Both the position numbers and the translations under genes were made by a program. The notes beneath the pieces were generated by a model. That model was not told the origin of the DNA. It made no database searches and worked only from the letters and a program-made list of their open reading frames with translations. From Prevotella sp. (lineage in GTDB: Bacteria; Bacteroidota; Bacteroidia; Bacteroidales; Bacteroidaceae), in NCBI GenBank assembly GCA_017623155.1, contig JAGAPR010000050.1, positions 1 through 54,587 of the forward strand: a stretch of DNA of 54,587 nt, written 5' to 3'. Below, one piece after another: positions 18,297 through 26,869 of this stretch. The number at the start of each line of letters is the position of its first letter. Within the stretch, counting starts at the first letter, position 1.

Positions 18297-18764
18297 ATGC
18301 TTAAATATGTGAATACGGGAGTGGTGTTTCAGGAGATTCCGGATGAGATAACACTATCCATCAACCTTTCAAATTGTCCGTGTCATTGCCCGGGATGTCA
18401 CAGTCAATACCTTTGGCAGAACATCGGTGAGCCGCTGACTCCGATGGTGTTGGAAGAGTTTATAAAGGAATATGGCACCGACATAACATGCATTTGTTTT
18501 ATGGGTGGCGATGCGGAGCCTGCATACGTGAACGCTCTCGCACGTTATTTGCGGCGCGAGCATCCCGGTTTGAAAGTGGCGTGGTACAGCGGTCGCAGCC
18601 GTGTTCCGTCGTCGGTGCGCAAGGCCGACTTCGATTATATCAAGCTCGGACCGTATATCAAGCATCTCGGATGCCTGAAAGAGCGCACTACAAACCAGCG
18701 TCTTTACAAGCGGGCATCGGGAGAGGACTTCACGGATATAACTCCGCTGTTCTGGAAAAAATGA
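18297..18764 (+). CDS. nrdG: Anaerobic ribonucleotide reductase activating protein
   Basis: 155 residues, typical length. A radical SAM protein that puts the glycyl radical on NrdD. The [4Fe-4S] motif CxxxCxxC is Cys27, Cys31, Cys34 (CPCHCPGCHS), and the SAM-binding GGD-like motif is FMGGDAEP near 66. It forms an operon with nrdD and ends before a strong terminator. Confidence 0.95.
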   Translation: MLKYVNTGVVFQEIPDEITLSINLSNCPCHCPGCHSQYLWQNIGEPLTPMVLEEFIKEYGTDITCICFMGGDAEPAYVNALARYLRREHPGLKVAWYSGRSRVPSSVRKADFDYIKLGPYIKHLGCLKERTTNQRLYKRASGEDFTDITPLFWKK

Positions 18765-18804
18765 AAGACCGGGCGTTGAAATTATTGTCAACGAATATTG
18801 TTTA

Positions 18805-18858
18805 AAAGCAAAAGAGATTACGAAAGGGTGCTTCCCGGTTCGTAATCTCTTTTGCTTT
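18805..18858. terminator. Terminator after nrdG
   Basis: Perfect 19-bp arms (18805-18823 and 18840-18858) round a 16-nt loop. It lies between convergent nrdG and the LuxR gene. A- and T-rich ends allow use in both directions. Confidence 0.85.
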
Positions 18859-18912
18859 ATGTGTGTGTTGTTGTTTGCCCGGTGTTTGAACGACTGTTGT
18901 CGTGGCGTAAAA

Positions 18913-19509
18913 TCATATTTTGCTTATGTCGACATAGCCATGGGTGACGGCATAAATGGTGAGTGCCGAAACGCTTTTGATGTTCAGTTTCTCCATGATA
19001 TTCTTTCTGTGAGTGTTCACCGTGGTGATACTGATGTTTAATCTTGTGGCTATTTCCTTGTTTATAAGTCCTTGGATGATGAGTGCCATGACTTCTATCT
19101 CGCGGTCGGAGAGAGTCTTTACCTGTCCGGAGCGGTGCTGTGGCGGCAGGTTACGCCCGTTGGCGTGCGCCCGTTGTTCAAGTGTGAGGAGCGATTTTAT
19201 CAGCTGTTGTTCCGGAACATTCACGCAAATGCAATGAAATCCGCCGGGCTGCGACTCCGGGTCGGTGCCTGTTGTCAGCACGATAGTCTTGTTTCGGTGT
19301 TCGGAGAAGAAGTTGCGGTTGCGCAACAGCACATCCATCGACACGAAATAGTGATAATACTTATCGGGATTGTTTGCTTGTAGTTCCGTGAAAGAGCCGT
19401 ATGTGTCGACTACTGCGACCGGTATAACCTCTTGCAATATATTTTTTAACCCTAATACCGCGAGGGTATTAGGGTTAATTATAGCTATTTCCGGTCTTTT
19501 ACTGTCCAT
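18913..19509 (-). CDS. LuxR-type regulator with degenerate receiver domain
   Basis: 198 residues. The first 110 residues have a receiver-like layout (IAIINPNTLAVLGLKNIL, YHYFVSMDVLL, TIVLTTG) but lack the acidic pair of active receivers, so phosphorylation is doubtful. The C-terminus (about 130-198) is a LuxR helix-turn-helix, LSDREIEVMALIIQGLINKE. Its last 25 residues resemble those of the hemerythrin regulator at 15021-15983 (both have LTIYA then VDIS), so the two are paralogues. It lies 25 bp downstream of the decarboxylase beta gene, as the last gene of that operon. Confidence 0.85.
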   Translation of the reverse strand: MDSKRPEIAIINPNTLAVLGLKNILQEVIPVAVVDTYGSFTELQANNPDKYYHYFVSMDVLLRNRNFFSEHRNKTIVLTTGTDPESQPGGFHCICVNVPEQQLIKSLLTLEQRAHANGRNLPPQHRSGQVKTLSDREIEVMALIIQGLINKEIATRLNISITTVNTHRKNIMEKLNIKSVSALTIYAVTHGYVDISKI

Positions 19510-19534
19510 GATACGGGTGCGAGAATGTTCGCTT

Positions 19535-20692
19535 TTAAGATAAGAAACCGAGCAAAGTTCCCGCAGCCACTGCCGAGCCTATGACTCCGGCTACGTTCGG
19601 ACCCATGGCGTGCATGAGCAGGAAGTTGTGCCGATCGTATTCCAATCCGAGGTTATTGCTTATGCGGGCGCTCATCGGCACGGCCGAAACGCCGGCATTT
19701 CCGATAAGCGGGTTAAGTTTTTTGCCCTGCGGCAGGAATAAGTTCATGAACTTAACGAAGAGCACTCCGCTCGCCGTGGCAACCATAAAGGCGCACGCTC
19801 CGATGAGGAATATGAACAGTGTGTTCACCGTGAGGAACTCGCTGGCCTGTGTGGAGCATCCCACCGTTAGTCCGAGCAGCATCACCACGATGTCGTTAAG
19901 TGCCGAGCCGGCGGTTTTTGCGAGGCGCGTTGTCTTGCCGGATTCTTTCAGCAGGTTGCCGAAGAAGAGCATACCGAGCAGCGGCAGGCCCGAAGGCACG
20001 ATGAAAGTGGTGAGCAACAGTCCGATGATGGGGAAGAGGATACGCTCTGTCTGGCTGACCTGACGTGCCGGCTTCATGCGGATGACGCGCTCCTTCTTGG
20101 TTGTGAGCATACGCATCAATGGCGGCTGGATGAGTGGCACGAGAGCCATGTACGAATAGGCGCACACGGCGATGGCTCCCATGAGGTTGGGGCTGAGTTT
20201 TGAGGAAAGGAATATGGCCGTCGGTCCGTCGGCTCCTCCGATGATGGCGATGCCCGCAGCCTGATTGGGTTCGAAGCCAAGTGCGAGCGCGACCATGTAA
20301 GCTCCGAAGATACCAAACTGTGCGGCTGCACCTATCAGCACCAGCTTCGGGTTGGCGATGAGTGCCGAGAAGTCGGTCATGGCACCGATGCCGAGGAACA
20401 CCAGCGGCGGATACCATCCCATGCGCACACCTTGGTAGAAGATGTTGAGCACCGAGTTGTCTTCATACAAGCCTATTTCAAGACCTGCATCGGCCTTGAA
20501 CGGAATATTTCCGAGTATTATTCCCAATCCGATGGGGATGAGTAGCAGCGGTTCAAAGTCTTTCTTGATGGCGAGATAGATGAGTATCGCGCCCACGACA
20601 ATCATTATGAGGTTACCTGTGGTGGCGTTTAAAAAGCCGGTGTAGGTAAGGAACTCGTTGAAGTTCTCAATCAAAAAGTCTGTAAATCCCAT
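19535..20692 (-). CDS. Na+-translocating decarboxylase beta subunit
   Basis: 385 residues, with about ten hydrophobic segments. It is the membrane subunit that removes CO2 from carboxybiotin and exports Na+. Family signatures are IIGGADGPTAIFLSSKL (near 145) and NAGVSAVPMSARISNNLGLE (near 330). The family includes oxaloacetate, glutaconyl-CoA and methylmalonyl-CoA decarboxylases; the neighbouring mutA-mutB genes favour methylmalonyl-CoA (mmdB) over oxaloacetate (oadB). The gene starts 7 bp after the biotin-carrier gene. Confidence 0.93.
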   Translation of the reverse strand: MGFTDFLIENFNEFLTYTGFLNATTGNLIMIVVGAILIYLAIKKDFEPLLLIPIGLGIILGNIPFKADAGLEIGLYEDNSVLNIFYQGVRMGWYPPLVFLGIGAMTDFSALIANPKLVLIGAAAQFGIFGAYMVALALGFEPNQAAGIAIIGGADGPTAIFLSSKLSPNLMGAIAVCAYSYMALVPLIQPPLMRMLTTKKERVIRMKPARQVSQTERILFPIIGLLLTTFIVPSGLPLLGMLFFGNLLKESGKTTRLAKTAGSALNDIVVMLLGLTVGCSTQASEFLTVNTLFIFLIGACAFMVATASGVLFVKFMNLFLPQGKKLNPLIGNAGVSAVPMSARISNNLGLEYDRHNFLLMHAMGPNVAGVIGSAVAAGTLLGFLS

Positions 20693-20699
20693 ATCGTCA

Positions 20700-21164
20700 T
20701 TATGCTATTGTGAGCAGCACGGCACCTTCCATTACCGAGTCGCCCTGATTAACAGATATAGATGTGACGGTGCCTGCGGTCTCGCTTTCGATGTTGTTTT
20801 GCATTTTCATCGCCTCGAGAACGACTACCGTGTCGCCGACATTAACCTGATCTCCCACTTTCACGCATACAGCCTGTATTGTTCCGGGCAGCGGAGCCGT
20901 TACGGGAGTGCCTTCGCCGGCTTTCGCCGCCGGCTGTGTGGGACGCACTGATGCCGTCGTTGTTGTTTTAGACTGTGTCGGTGCGGGCTTCGGAGCCTCC
21001 ACTTTCGCGTGCGATATGGCGTGCGCCGGGTTGATGGGGTGCTTCAGTTCCACCTCGAATGAGATGCCGTTTACATTCACTTTGGCGAGGTTACCCTCTA
21101 CTTCCACTATCTCAACGTCGTAGTCTACGCCTTGTACCTTATATTGATATTTGTTCTGGTTCAT
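20700..21164 (-). CDS. Biotin carboxyl carrier subunit of the decarboxylase
   Basis: 154 residues. The C-terminal biotinyl domain (about 85-154) has the biotinylation motif VLEAMKMQN with Lys120. It is preceded by a Pro/Ala/Thr-rich flexible linker (55-85), which lets the biotin swing between active sites. The N-terminal 45 residues are a short beta-rich docking part. It shuttles carboxybiotin from the carboxyltransferase (not in this window) to the beta subunit encoded next. Confidence 0.93.
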   Translation of the reverse strand: MNQNKYQYKVQGVDYDVEIVEVEGNLAKVNVNGISFEVELKHPINPAHAISHAKVEAPKPAPTQSKTTTTASVRPTQPAAKAGEGTPVTAPLPGTIQAVCVKVGDQVNVGDTVVVLEAMKMQNNIESETAGTVTSISVNQGDSVMEGAVLLTIA

Positions 21165-21190
21165 GATGATTATGCTGTTATTGTTGTTTG

Positions 21191-22165
21191 TTATTCGTGA
21201 AATTGTGTCATTTGTATGTACTCTACGTTCCAGTCGGTGTGCTTCGGTTTGATGGTTATCACGCCGCTTTCCATGTCGTGTACGTTGTTCTGATATTCAT
21301 GCAGTGCCATTGATATGACGGCGATGTATATCTCTTTGTCGATACCTTTCGTTTTGAATCCGTCTTGGAGTATCACACTTGTCTTGTGGCCTATCTCCGT
21401 TGTCTTCTCAACTGTTTTCACTCCTACTTTCAAGGGCTGCATGTTGGCCACTTTCTTAGCTGCGTTTATGTGTCGCATGAACAGTCCGAAGAGTGTGAAG
21501 AACACGAAAAGCAATGCCAGACAGAAGAAAACGATGCCCATTGCGAGCACCGAAATGCCGTATCCGTGAGGGTCTTCGCGTTTCAGTTTTGCTATTTTCG
21601 ACTCGCTGACCTCGATGTGGTTGGATATACCCGGTGTCACGGCATCGGCCGGCTTTGTCTGCCATGCTCTCGTATTTCCGTTCTTTCGCGCGTAAGACAG
21701 GTCGGCCGCGAGTGCGGGCACTGTCACCGAGTCGAGCAGGTCGGTGGCGTTTCCGTTGTAGAGAGCAATCCAAACGGGCTTTCCCGGTTCCATTTGCAGC
21801 GGCAGATAGAATGAGCCTTGCGCCGGGTTGCTGTTGCAGAAGAATAGCAGATGTTGGCGTCCGCCGATGCTTGTGCGCGGTTCTCCGTTTGGAATCATGC
21901 ACATGCGTTTCACTCTTTCCGGTACGCTCATGTTCTTGTCGAGTACGGAACGGTCGGTGGTGAGATACATGCCGCGAATGTTGTATGTGGTGTGCGACAC
22001 GTTTGCAATCTCTATCCACGGGCTGCAATGTCCGTATTCGTCCTGTAACCCGGCCTTGTTGTCGGTGACGACCTCGTTCAGTATGATGCTCTTCTCTAAT
22101 TGTCCGAGCGCCACTGATGAGCCGGTCGTCAGCAACAGGCCTAACAGTAATCCGAATTTATTCAT
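21191..22165 (-). CDS. OadG-type subunit with N-terminal lamin-tail-like domain
   Basis: 324 residues from ATG 22165 (MNKFGLLLGLLLTTG, a signal peptide). An upstream in-frame extension to 22375 is basic, low in hydrophobics and unlikely. Residues 30-195 resemble a lamin-tail domain (ILNEVVTDNKAGLQDEYG, PWIEIANVS, LLFFCN), expected outside the membrane. A single transmembrane helix (about 205-230, SVLAMGIVFFCLALLFVFFT) and a cytoplasmic tail follow, the OadG pattern that assembles the decarboxylase. The gene lies 26 bp upstream of the biotin carrier. Confidence 0.87.
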   Translation of the reverse strand: MNKFGLLLGLLLTTGSSVALGQLEKSIILNEVVTDNKAGLQDEYGHCSPWIEIANVSHTTYNIRGMYLTTDRSVLDKNMSVPERVKRMCMIPNGEPRTSIGGRQHLLFFCNSNPAQGSFYLPLQMEPGKPVWIALYNGNATDLLDSVTVPALAADLSYARKNGNTRAWQTKPADAVTPGISNHIEVSESKIAKLKREDPHGYGISVLAMGIVFFCLALLFVFFTLFGLFMRHINAAKKVANMQPLKVGVKTVEKTTEIGHKTSVILQDGFKTKGIDKEIYIAVISMALHEYQNNVHDMESGVITIKPKHTDWNVEYIQMTQFHE

Positions 22166-22266
22166 GTCTTTGTTTGTTGTATTAATATAAGTTATTGGTA
22201 GAAATATTCTTGAATGAGTGTTTTGCGGCGGTGTTTTTGTCTTTTTATCGTGTGGCCGCCGCTTTG

Positions 22267-23955
22267 TTATCCGCCGCAGCAGAGCAGTATTATCAGTTGT
22301 GCGGCGAGGATACGCAGGAACATGCTCAGCGGGTATACTGTGGAGTAGCCCACGGCCGGTGCTTCTTTCGAGCACGACTGGTTTGCGTATGCCAATGCGG
22401 GCGGGTCGGTGTATGTGCCGGCTATCATTCCCATTATCGTGAAGTAGTTGAATTTAAATTTCTTTCGTGCTATTGTGCCGATGATAAGTATCGGGATGAC
22501 GGTGATGAGGAAACCGGTGCCCACGTATTTTATGCCGTCGCCGGCCACGACTGTGTCCCAGAAGCCGGCGCCCGCCTTTATTCCCACGCTTGCGAGGAAG
22601 AGCACGAGACCTATCTCGCGCAGCATCATGTTGGCACTGGTTGTGGTGTATGTGACGAGATGCACCTTGTATCCGTAGCGACCGATGAGTATCGCGATGA
22701 TGAGGGGGCCTCCGGCGATACCGAGTTTCATGGGTACGGGCATGCCGGGTATTGCCAGCGGGAGGCTGCCGAAGATTATTCCGGCCATGATGCCGAGGAA
22801 TATCGTGGCGATGTTTGGTGCTTCAAGTCGCTTGATGGAGTTGCCGAGCACTTTTGCCGAGTGGTCGACGGCATCTTCCGGTCCCACGACCATCACCCGG
22901 TCGCCCACTTGCAGGGCGAGGTCGGGACTGGCAAAGAGTTCCATTCCCTGACGTGTCACGCGCGTTACGTTTACTCCGTGAGCCGACGAGAAGTGCATCT
23001 GGCCGAGCGTTTTGCCGTTGATGGAAGGCCTTGTGACGAGTATTCGCTTTGAAACGAGCGGCTGGTCTTGTTTTTCCCATTCCACATTGGTCTCTGGACC
23101 TATGAAGGCTATGATGGCTTCGGCGTCGGCTTCGGCGCACACGATGAATATCTGGTCGCCGAGGTGAAAAACAGTGTCGCGGTTGGGGATGCTCACATGG
23201 CCTTCGTGCAGTATTCGCGAGCACACGAAGTCGCGGTTGAGGAAGTCGTGTATCTGTTTGAGCGTGCGCCCTGCGAGGTATGAGTTTGTCACGGTGAGGT
23301 GCATCATGTGCGGTTTCACGTGCACGTTTTCGGCATCATTGTTTCTCAGTCGTCTCTCTTCGTTTTCGAGTTTCACGCCACAGATGTACCTGATGGCTAT
23401 CGTGGCGCCGATGATGCCGAGCACGCCGAGCGGATATGCGCAGGCGTATCCCGATGCTATCTGTGGCGCGTCACCGTTTGTGAACACGCTGCCGAGAGCT
23501 TCGTTGGCTGCTCCGAGACCCGGAGTGTTGGTCACGGCACCGTATAGCGTGCCCACCATCATGGGCAGGTTTACGGGGTTGCTTGTGTCGAAGAAGAAGT
23601 AGTAGCATGCGAACATCACGGCTACGTTGAGCATGACGGTGCTCATGGCGAGCATGTTGAGCGTGACGCCGCCTTTGCGGAAACTCTCGAAAAAGCCCGG
23701 ACCCACTTGCAGACCAATCATGAAAACAAACAGTATCAGTCCGAAATCTTGCAAGAACGTGATTATATTCGCCGGTGCCGTCAGTCCGAAATGACCGGCG
23801 ACGATGCCTGCGAAAAGCACGAATGTTACTCCGAGCGCGATGCCTCCGAACTTAATTTTACCCAAAAGAACGCCTACTGCTATCACAAGCGCATAGAGCA
23901 GGGCAATGTGTGCTATCGAGTCGGTGGCGGTGAATAAACTTATAAGCCAGTCCAT
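22267..23955 (-). CDS. AspT/YidE-family transporter with two RCK_C domains
   Basis: 562 residues. Two hydrophobic halves (about 1-190 and 390-562) of the AspT/YidE duplication type, with the repeat text [19 protein letters not shown] in the first and [19 protein letters not shown] in the second, enclose two TrkA-C (RCK_C) ligand-binding domains (about 210-380). AspT exchanges aspartate for alanine; other members may move dicarboxylates such as succinate. Being first in the decarboxylase operon, a dicarboxylate substrate is a reasonable inference. Confidence 0.87.
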   Translation of the reverse strand: MDWLISLFTATDSIAHIALLYALVIAVGVLLGKIKFGGIALGVTFVLFAGIVAGHFGLTAPANIITFLQDFGLILFVFMIGLQVGPGFFESFRKGGVTLNMLAMSTVMLNVAVMFACYYFFFDTSNPVNLPMMVGTLYGAVTNTPGLGAANEALGSVFTNGDAPQIASGYACAYPLGVLGIIGATIAIRYICGVKLENEERRLRNNDAENVHVKPHMMHLTVTNSYLAGRTLKQIHDFLNRDFVCSRILHEGHVSIPNRDTVFHLGDQIFIVCAEADAEAIIAFIGPETNVEWEKQDQPLVSKRILVTRPSINGKTLGQMHFSSAHGVNVTRVTRQGMELFASPDLALQVGDRVMVVGPEDAVDHSAKVLGNSIKRLEAPNIATIFLGIMAGIIFGSLPLAIPGMPVPMKLGIAGGPLIIAILIGRYGYKVHLVTYTTTSANMMLREIGLVLFLASVGIKAGAGFWDTVVAGDGIKYVGTGFLITVIPILIIGTIARKKFKFNYFTIMGMIAGTYTDPPALAYANQSCSKEAPAVGYSTVYPLSMFLRILAAQLIILLCCGG

Positions 23956-23984
23956 TGATAAATACTATAACTTTTTTATGCCTG

Positions 23985-23992
23985 CAAAATTA
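23985..23992 (-). promoter_or_regulatory. -7 box (TAATTTTG) of the transporter/decarboxylase operon
   Basis: The minus strand reads TAATTTTG 29 bp before the transporter ATG. No convincing -33 element is visible. Confidence 0.5.
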
Positions 23993-24095
23993 GCTAAAAT
24001 ATTGCTCAAAAGATAATTTTTGTGCCGTATTTTTTAGAAAAACGTGTTAACGTTATGGATTAAATGTTATAAAATCTCAAATCGGGGAGTCGTGA

Positions 24096-24195
24096 TTTTT
24101 AAAGGTAAAAAGGTAAAAGTGAAAAAGGTAAAACCATGGGCGTGTTTCTAAGCGCAGCCTTTTTTTACCTTTTTACTTTTTTACTTTTAAAAAGC
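24096..24195. repeat. Long imperfect hairpin of GGTAAAAA-type repeats
   Basis: The left arm contains three GGTAAAA runs and the right arm their complement (TTTTTACC, TTTTTAC), about 35-40 bp each with mismatches, round a GC-rich loop near 24135-24157. It lies between two divergent promoters, where a terminator is not expected, so it may be a mobile-type palindromic repeat. The remaining sequence of 23993-24920 has array B1, one solo unit and the mutA promoter, with no gene I can support. Confidence 0.7.
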
Positions 24196-24409
24196 TCTGC
24201 ACTCCGTTTCTCTCTTTTGGGGAGGCAGGGTGGTCTTTCTTTTCTTAACAAATGTAAAAATCGTGGGTTGATTGTTAAACGCAAAAAGTGCGACTTGAAG
24301 TCACCGTTTAGAAAAAGCCGAAAATTTAAATTGACATTTCTGTGTCATTATTTGGGGGTTGGGTTGCAATTATTCGGGGTTGATGATGCTTTTTTGTCGT
24401 TTTTGCTCT

Positions 24410-24497
24410 GCAATAAGGCCGTAATTACATTGCATTTACGGCCTTATTGCGTTCCAATTACGGCCTAATTGGAATGCAATTACGGCCTAATTGGAAA
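24410..24497. repeat. Array B1: four units at 22-bp period
   Basis: Units are at 24410-24428, 24432-24450, 24454-24472 and 24476-24494, spacers att, gtt, aat, aaa. The main form is GCAATTACGGCCTAATTGG. The asymmetric centre occurs in both senses (CGGCC and GGCCG). A lone related unit is at 24625-24646. The array lies about 330 bp upstream of the mutA -33 box. Confidence 0.9.
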
Positions 24498-24824
24498 ACA
24501 AGAAGGGTTGCGGGGGAGGCAGGGATGGTAGATTTTGTAGGTAAAAGGCTGATAGACAGTGTTTTGCGTAAAATGCCCTGAAAATGCTTTTTTTTCGCCG
24601 AGGAAATTATTTTTTGAAAAGAACGCAATTACAAGGCCTTATTTTGTAAATATAATATCAGAATTGTTAATAGCGTTAAGGTTTATTAATAATTGGATTA
24701 TGAATATAGAACAAACAATTTGTTTTTGATTTTCGGGCGTATTCATGTCGCGACGGGCTTCGCTCGACAAAAAAGTCTCGTTGTGCGCTCTTTGCTCCTC
24801 ATTATCAGAAAAAAACATCGTATT

Positions 24825-24858
24825 TTTGGCACATTGTCGAATTTTTGATATACCTTTG
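24825..24858 (+). promoter_or_regulatory. mutA promoter
   Basis: TTTG at 24825-24828 and TACCTTTG at 24851-24858, spacing 22 bp; the mutA ATG is at 24921. Confidence 0.6.
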
Positions 24859-24920
24859 CATGTTGTATATATAAAATAAATATTGTGTAATTTATAATAA
24901 TAACATATTTAATAACAACT

Positions 24921-26774
24921 ATGTCAAACAATAGAGAGAAACTCTTTACCGAGTTTGCGGCTCCCACCACCCAAGAGTGGCTGGATAAAATTCAAGTGGA
25001 TTTGAAAGGCGCGGACTTTAATAAGAAATTGGTATGGAGAACAAATGAAGGTTTTAACGTGCAACCGTTCTATCGCAGGGAAGATGTGCTGAAGTTGAAG
25101 ACTCCCGACGCTCTTCCGGGCGAGTTCCCGTTTGTACGCGGAAACAAGAAAGACAACAACTCGTGGTATGTTCGCCAGAACATCGTGGTGGAAAATGCTG
25201 TCGAGGCAAACGCCAAAGCACTTGACATCCTTGAAAAGGGTGTCAATTCGCTCGGATTTCGCTTTCATGGCGACAAGGTGAGCGCAGAGTTTATCGAGAC
25301 ACTTCTCGAGGGCATCCGTTGCGACATCGTGGAAGTGAATTTCCGCACATGTCCCTGTCACGTGCTTGAGTTGGCTGACATTCTCACGGCCTACTTCGAG
25401 AAGCAGGGCTACGACAAGAAGAAAGTTTGCGGCTGCATCGGTTTCGACCCGATTGAGAAGATGGTCATGAAAGGCAAGGACGCGTCTAAGAAAATTGCCG
25501 ACGCTGCCGTGCTTGTGGAGAAGTTGAAAGACTATCCGGGCATCCGTTGCATCACGGTCCACTCTGATGCTTTGAACAATTCGGGCGCGTATATCGTGCA
25601 GGAACTCGGTTATGCGTTGGCTTGGGGTAACGAGTATCTTCATCAGCTCGTGGAGGCCGGCGTGGACGTAGACCTCGCCGCACGCAGCATCAAGTTCTAC
25701 ATGGGCATATCGGAAAACTATTTCATGGAGATTGCCAAGTTCCGCGCCGCCCGTTTGTTGTGGGCCGAGATTGTGAAACAGTACGGGCCGAAGTGCGACT
25801 GCGCATGCAAGATGATAGTCAACGCCACTACCACGTCTTACAATAAGACAATGTTCGACAGCTATGTCAACCTGCTGCGCACACAGACCGAGACGATGAG
25901 TGCCGCACTTGCCGGTGTTCACTCCATTGTTGTGACTCCGTTTGATGCAATATACGAGAAGCCTACCGACTTCTCGGAGCGTATAGCCCGTAACCAACAA
26001 CTTCTTCTCAAAGAAGAGAGCCATTTCGACAAGGTGGTTGACCCGTCGGCAGGTTCTTATTATATCGAGGAGTTGACCAATTCGCTGGCCGACGCGGCAT
26101 GGAAATTGTTCCTCAAAGTTGAGGAAGAAGGCGGATTTCTCGCCGCCGTCAAGGCCGGCACCGTGCAGGACGATATCAATGCTACAAACGAAAAGCGCCA
26201 TTCCGATGCGGCAAAACGCAAGGAGTTTATTCTCGGAACAAACCAGTTCCCCAACTTCACGGAGACATCCGATGGCAAGGAACTGAATGGCTGCTCTTGC
26301 GCCTGCGGTCACAAGCACGAGCCCACGCTCAAAGCCATCTCCACGACACGTCTGGCTGCCGACTTCGAGCAGCTGCGCCTCGCAACGGAGAAGAGCGGAA
26401 AGACTCCTGTGGCCTTCATGCTCACCATCGGCAACCTCGCATGGCGTCAGGCCCGCGCACAGTTCTCGTCGAACTTCCTCGCCTGCGCCGGATACAAGAT
26501 CATCGACAACCTCGGTTTCGAGACGGTAGAGGAAGGCGTCGACGCCGCCCTGAAAGCCGGTGCCGACATCGTCGTTCTGTGTTCAAGCGATGATGAATAT
26601 GCGACATACGCTATTCCGGCATTCAAGTATCTCAACAACCGCGCCATGTTCATCGTTGCCGGCGCTCCCGCCTGCATGGACGAACTGAAAGCCGCCGGCA
26701 TAGAGAACTTCGTTCACGTGAAATGTAATGTGCTTGAAACACTGAAGGAGTATAATGCGAAGTTAGGAATATAA
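24921..26774 (+). CDS. mutA: Methylmalonyl-CoA mutase small subunit
   Basis: 617 residues, normal for the small (beta) subunit. It pairs with MutB to convert succinyl-CoA into (R)-methylmalonyl-CoA on the way to propionate. The TIM-barrel half resembles MutB (both have NHFMEIAK-like text, here ENYFMEIAKFRAARLLWAEI). The C-terminal Rossmann-like domain (about 480-617) lacks the B12-binding DxHxxG motif, as expected for the non-catalytic subunit. It is followed after 95 bp by mutB. Confidence 0.95.
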   Translation: MSNNREKLFTEFAAPTTQEWLDKIQVDLKGADFNKKLVWRTNEGFNVQPFYRREDVLKLKTPDALPGEFPFVRGNKKDNNSWYVRQNIVVENAVEANAKALDILEKGVNSLGFRFHGDKVSAEFIETLLEGIRCDIVEVNFRTCPCHVLELADILTAYFEKQGYDKKKVCGCIGFDPIEKMVMKGKDASKKIADAAVLVEKLKDYPGIRCITVHSDALNNSGAYIVQELGYALAWGNEYLHQLVEAGVDVDLAARSIKFYMGISENYFMEIAKFRAARLLWAEIVKQYGPKCDCACKMIVNATTTSYNKTMFDSYVNLLRTQTETMSAALAGVHSIVVTPFDAIYEKPTDFSERIARNQQLLLKEESHFDKVVDPSAGSYYIEELTNSLADAAWKLFLKVEEEGGFLAAVKAGTVQDDINATNEKRHSDAAKRKEFILGTNQFPNFTETSDGKELNGCSCACGHKHEPTLKAISTTRLAADFEQLRLATEKSGKTPVAFMLTIGNLAWRQARAQFSSNFLACAGYKIIDNLGFETVEEGVDAALKAGADIVVLCSSDDEYATYAIPAFKYLNNRAMFIVAGAPACMDELKAAGIENFVHVKCNVLETLKEYNAKLGI

Positions 26775-26869
26775 TTTTAATTTAAACGCAAAGACACGAT
26801 AGAGTATAACGAAATAAGAATGAGTAAGAAAACTCCGTGTCTATGTGTTCCAAAATTAAATAAAACAAA

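Noticed and set aside
22195-23052. Plus-strand frame of 285 residues opposite the AspT transporter
   Set aside because: Cys/His/Tyr-rich composition typical of an antisense shadow; the transporter frame is clear.
24136-24468. Reading frame of 110 residues upstream of mutA
   Set aside because: It runs through a hairpin repeat and array B1; the low-complexity hydrophobic start comes from the T-rich repeat arm.
24924-26318. Minus-strand frame of 464 residues opposite mutA
   Set aside because: It mirrors the mutA codon pattern and has no recognisable domain.
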